Shown one piece after another: positions 60,807-64,000 of a DNA stretch of 64,000 nucleotides. The notes under the pieces are model-generated. The model worked only from the letters and a program-made list of their open reading frames with translations. It searched no databases and was not told the DNA's origin. A program made the translations under genes and the position numbers. Source of the DNA: Camarhynchus parvulus. Lineage: Eukaryota; Chordata; Aves; Passeriformes; Thraupidae. Location: positions 60,813,993-60,877,992 of the forward strand of contig NC_044573.1 of assembly GCF_901933205.1 (NCBI RefSeq). The letters are read 5' to 3'. Each line of letters begins with the position of its first letter. Position 1 is the stretch's first letter.

Positions 60807-63085
60807 TAAGTTTCTTTTTCATGAGTTATAAAAGATCCAAATTTAAAGAGTACTGGCATAACTGGTGCCTGCACTCTTTGCTAATATGCCCAGCATGAAC
60901 TGAAGCTCTGATTTTCTCCTGTGTGCCAGGCAGTGACATAGGACTCAGGCATGCAGTACCCATGACCTTGTGTTCCTGTCCCCATGGCCATATGCCAAAC
61001 AGGAGGGATATCCACGGATTGAGATGTGTGAAGCCCCCCACATGTGAAGTGATCCAATTGCCAGCTTGGAGAAGCTGTTAGCCTGACCAAGAGCTAGAGA
61101 GAGGCAGGCCCTAAGGTCTCTTTGAAAAATGGTGTTTAGATTATAACTCAAACAGGTTCTTTAGAAAAGAAAATGCCACTAGAAATATACCAAAGGTATT
61201 TCTACTTCTGCATGAGATTCACGTGGGGCATCGTATCTGCCTGTGGTTTTGTTTGTGCCATGTTACCATGTTGGAGAAAAGTCTGACTGGACTCATGAGC
61301 ATGCATTATGGCCCGAAAGAAGCTCCCTTGGCATTGATTTGGAGTCCTCTGAGGCACACAGGAGGTGGATGTGACAGAGATGCCATCTGGGTTAAACTGT
61401 TGTGTATATCTGTGGCCCCCTTTCAGCAGCTGGGGAGGGTGAAAGGGCTGTTTCCACCTCCAGGGCAAGCAGGACTGGTGTGGCCCACAGCTCCCTGCTG
61501 TGAGGGGGCAGCAGGTCTGGGAGGACTTGCTGAAGTGTGCCTGCATGTCAGCCAGGGCCCTGACCCCTGCCTTGCTACAGGGCCATCCCATCGTCACGGT
61601 GCCCTTCACCTGACCATTGCTGGGGCTCATTTGTCATCATTTCTTGTTTCCACAACAGCCAAGGAGCTTGTCACAGTCACTCTGCTTGAGTACCACAAGA
61701 TGGGAGAAATCCTGGCAGTAAACAGGCTAGCAGACAGTTTTCTTTCTTTCTTAATATTTTATTTATGGGGAAGAGGCCACAGGAATAATTGAAGATGCCT
61801 GTTTGCACCCGCTGCAGTCTGTGAGTGGTTTGCAATGTAAACATGTCAACTCACAACTGGAGCTTGAGAAACACATGTGCCAAAGAGCCTGGGGCCCTTT
61901 GTGTGTCAGTCACACTCACCTTCTCAGCAGTGCCCTCCTCTCACGAAGGACAAGCCCAAGTGTGGGGAGTTCCTGCTCTGGATGACGCTGGTGCAAGTTT
62001 CCATGGAAAAATTGATGCGGAGGAGAACAGGAACACGCACATGGCGTGAGGTGAACTTATGGTGTATTTTATGCGGTAAAAAGCAAATGGTATTTCAGAC
62101 TGGTTTTATTTTATTTTTTTTCTTTCTTGTGTAATGTACAAATTGAGATCAGCTGAGGCACCAATAGGGCTGCCTTTAAAGAAACTGAATTGCTGTGCAG
62201 AAATACCCAAGAGAAACAGCAGACAAAAGGCCAAGAGGAAGAAGGAAAGAGGTGGAGAGGCCTGGAGCATTGCAGGGGGATGCTAACAATCCTGCTTGCA
62301 TAGAACTAGAAAGGGGTAACAGGAGATAGAATTATTGCTTAATAAGACACTATAAGAAAACAGAACTAATGTAGAAGACCAGAATTCTATAAGTGGCAAG
62401 GTCTCCAAAGTCTTCTAAATCTGATTTTGCTACATAAAGGCCAGATCCTGAATGGATGAGGTCCTAAATACAGTTTTTGACCTGGAGTAATTTATGAACA
62501 CAAGTGTAAACTCGGTAGTGAGGGTGTAGTGTAATGAATCAATTCCTATTATATTAAAGAAAGATTGACATTTAAAGCTTCTGCCGTCCTAATGTGCTAG
62601 AGCACACAGGAGACAGCATTTAATTCCCTCCAAGCCTAGTACTCAGGGGAAACAGAGCTGGTTTTTAGATGCATTGAATTAAAACTGAAGAATTTGGAAA
62701 AAGTCAGGAGAAGATTTTCCATACACATGATGGTGAATTAAAAAAAAAAGAAAAGTGAGCATATCAGACCCTAGAAAACTTATGCAGGAGACTGTTCTCA
62801 ATGTACAAAAGAAATATTAGAAAATTCTCTGTGACGGAAATATTCAGACAGTCATGATTGCTTCTTTCCTCCTTGCAAAAAGTGGAATGTGACTGAAAGG
62901 ATTTTGTAGAAATTTCTGTTAAAGTTTACTGAATTGAGTCAAGTTGAGAAATGTATTCTACCAGAAGCTTCAAAAATGTGTATTTATTTTTAAAAAATGA
63001 GGTGTAAGTGAGCAACAGCACTCTGTTAAGAACAAAGCTGATGCAAAAAAAGACCTCTGGTGTGGACTTCTCACCAACTTTGCAC

Positions 63086-63093
63086 TGACGTCA
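63086..63093. promoter_or_regulatory. Full palindromic CRE (CREB/ATF site)
   Basis: TGACGTCA, the complete cAMP-response element, is in CpG-poor DNA with no promoter in view. The retained CpG makes it less likely to be neutral, but binding is unproven. Confidence 0.45.
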
Positions 63094-64000
63094 CATTGTT
63101 GGCTACAGTGGACCCAGCCCTGATTAATTGCCCTTGTCAGTCAGATCCTGGGAAAGAGTCTTGAAGGCAGACTGATACTCTAAGGGCATGTCAGATGTGA
63201 GGTTATTTGATTAGTGTCTTAGTTGAGAGCAGACTTAAAGCGTTTTGAGTTGCTGGCCTGTGTAGTGAAAATGACCACTAAGAATTGCCATGTGTACAGG
63301 TTCAGCCTCCTCTTTCTCCATGAAGCTGAAGGCCTCCCTCCAAAAGGTGTGCATAGCTCCTGCCAAAATCAGTGGGAATTCTGTGAAAGTGTTGGAGGAT
63401 GGTATTATTGAGAATTGTTTTCTGCAACTTAAAGCTTTCATACTAGAGATAATAATGCTCAAGATCTTTTCTTGCGCTTTCCTAAATTAGGACATGCCTC
63501 ACTTGTATCTAAATTTAGTTTGACTATGACTGCTGTAATATTTTTTCTTATTTTATATTCATCTCTCTTCTGTCTGCTGGCTTAAATTCAGACAAAGAAA
63601 GTCAATATTTTCTCTGCGAGTTATTTCATTTTGTTGGTCTGTGATATCATAGCAAATGTCAGCTGATCTTATGTAATATGGAGTTGAAGACTGTTATCCT
63701 TCCTTTTACAAATAAACAGATCTAAATAACATAGGTTCGTGGTCAAATAGAGTATTTTTAGAGCTATTAAAAGAGTAAAATAGTTTTCTCTGCTGATGAG
63801 AAAGTCTGCCTCTTATCCTGGTGGTCTCTTGTTTCTCCCCCGCTTGCATTTGATCTCTAACGCTGTGACACTGTACCATTTAGCCTGTAACAAAGTCATC
63901 ATTCACTCATTACTTAGCAAGTCTGAGCACATTTTATGGTTGATAGCTGTATTGCCAGCATGGTCCAAAATTAACCTTTCTCTGCTTATTTTTGCTGAGC
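63094..64000. other. Intergenic DNA, no gene seen
   Basis: AT-rich sequence to the end of the window, without recognisable exon, repeat or RNA gene. Confidence 0.6.

Larger units (their letters stand above)
51386..63085. other. Intergenic stretch, no gene seen
   Basis: No convincing exon over 11.7 kb. The longest frame is 61223-61792 (plus, 189 codons), opposed by a 142-codon frame on the minus strand (61202-61630). Both lie in a GC-richer patch and show no domain. A 134-codon frame at 52928-53332 is likewise unremarkable. Simple repeats occur at 58109-58131 and 60788-60806, with T/A runs near 59419-59440. Confidence 0.6.

Noticed and set aside
1..64000. CRISPR arrays, operons, phage or bacterial mobile elements, intact retroviruses
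   Set aside because: No regularly spaced repeats, no LTR pair with a primer-binding site, and no gag/pol/env-like frames seen. The sequence is vertebrate nuclear DNA.

Overview
This is a stretch of vertebrate nuclear DNA, almost certainly from a bird. It has intron-split coding exons with consensus splice sites, one large CpG island in otherwise CpG-poor DNA, and several copies of CR1, the dominant avian LINE. Nothing prokaryotic, viral or CRISPR-like was seen. All identifications were made by reading the sequence, and no database search was possible.

The only gene I can support is HEY2, a Notch-pathway bHLH-Orange repressor, at the extreme left end on the minus strand. Coding exon 1 is 1834-1752, exon 2 is 562-484 and exon 3 is 380-297. 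They join in frame to give residues 1-82: the N-terminus, the basic region and the start of the helix-loop-helix. The later exons (rest of the helix-loop-helix, Orange domain, C-terminal tail) lie beyond position 1. A CpG island of about 4.3 kb (roughly 1240-5540) covers intron 1, exon 1, the promoter and upstream DNA. It holds a consensus RBPJ (CSL) site about 113 bp upstream of the ATG. Intron 1 holds a perfect 12-bp inverted repeat whose two arms each carry an RBPJ core.

From about 5.5 kb to 64 kb I find no convincing exon on either strand. In mammals the DNA 5' of HEY2 is a long gene-poor interval, so this is best read as HEY2 upstream intergenic DNA. It contains six recognisable CR1 fragments: 9.7, 25.5, 28.2, 30.3, 30.5-31.3 and 50.9-51.4 kb. 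The 30.5-31.3 kb copy is an old, RT-derived piece. It also has microsatellites and low-complexity tracts, notably a 175-bp CTCCT-type polypyrimidine tract at 50.05-50.23 kb and A/C-rich blocks on opposite strands at 3.8 and 25.1 kb.

Small islands of structure stand out as candidate regulatory sites. These are a CpG-retaining patch with an inverted pair of CRE half-sites at 15.26-15.35 kb, two same-strand CTCF-like motifs at 29.0-29.15 kb, a CpG-retaining patch at 47.16-47.27 kb, and a full palindromic CRE at 63.09 kb. No new gene system is evident. The best novelty candidates are cis-regulatory and concern how Notch signalling may feed into HEY2.
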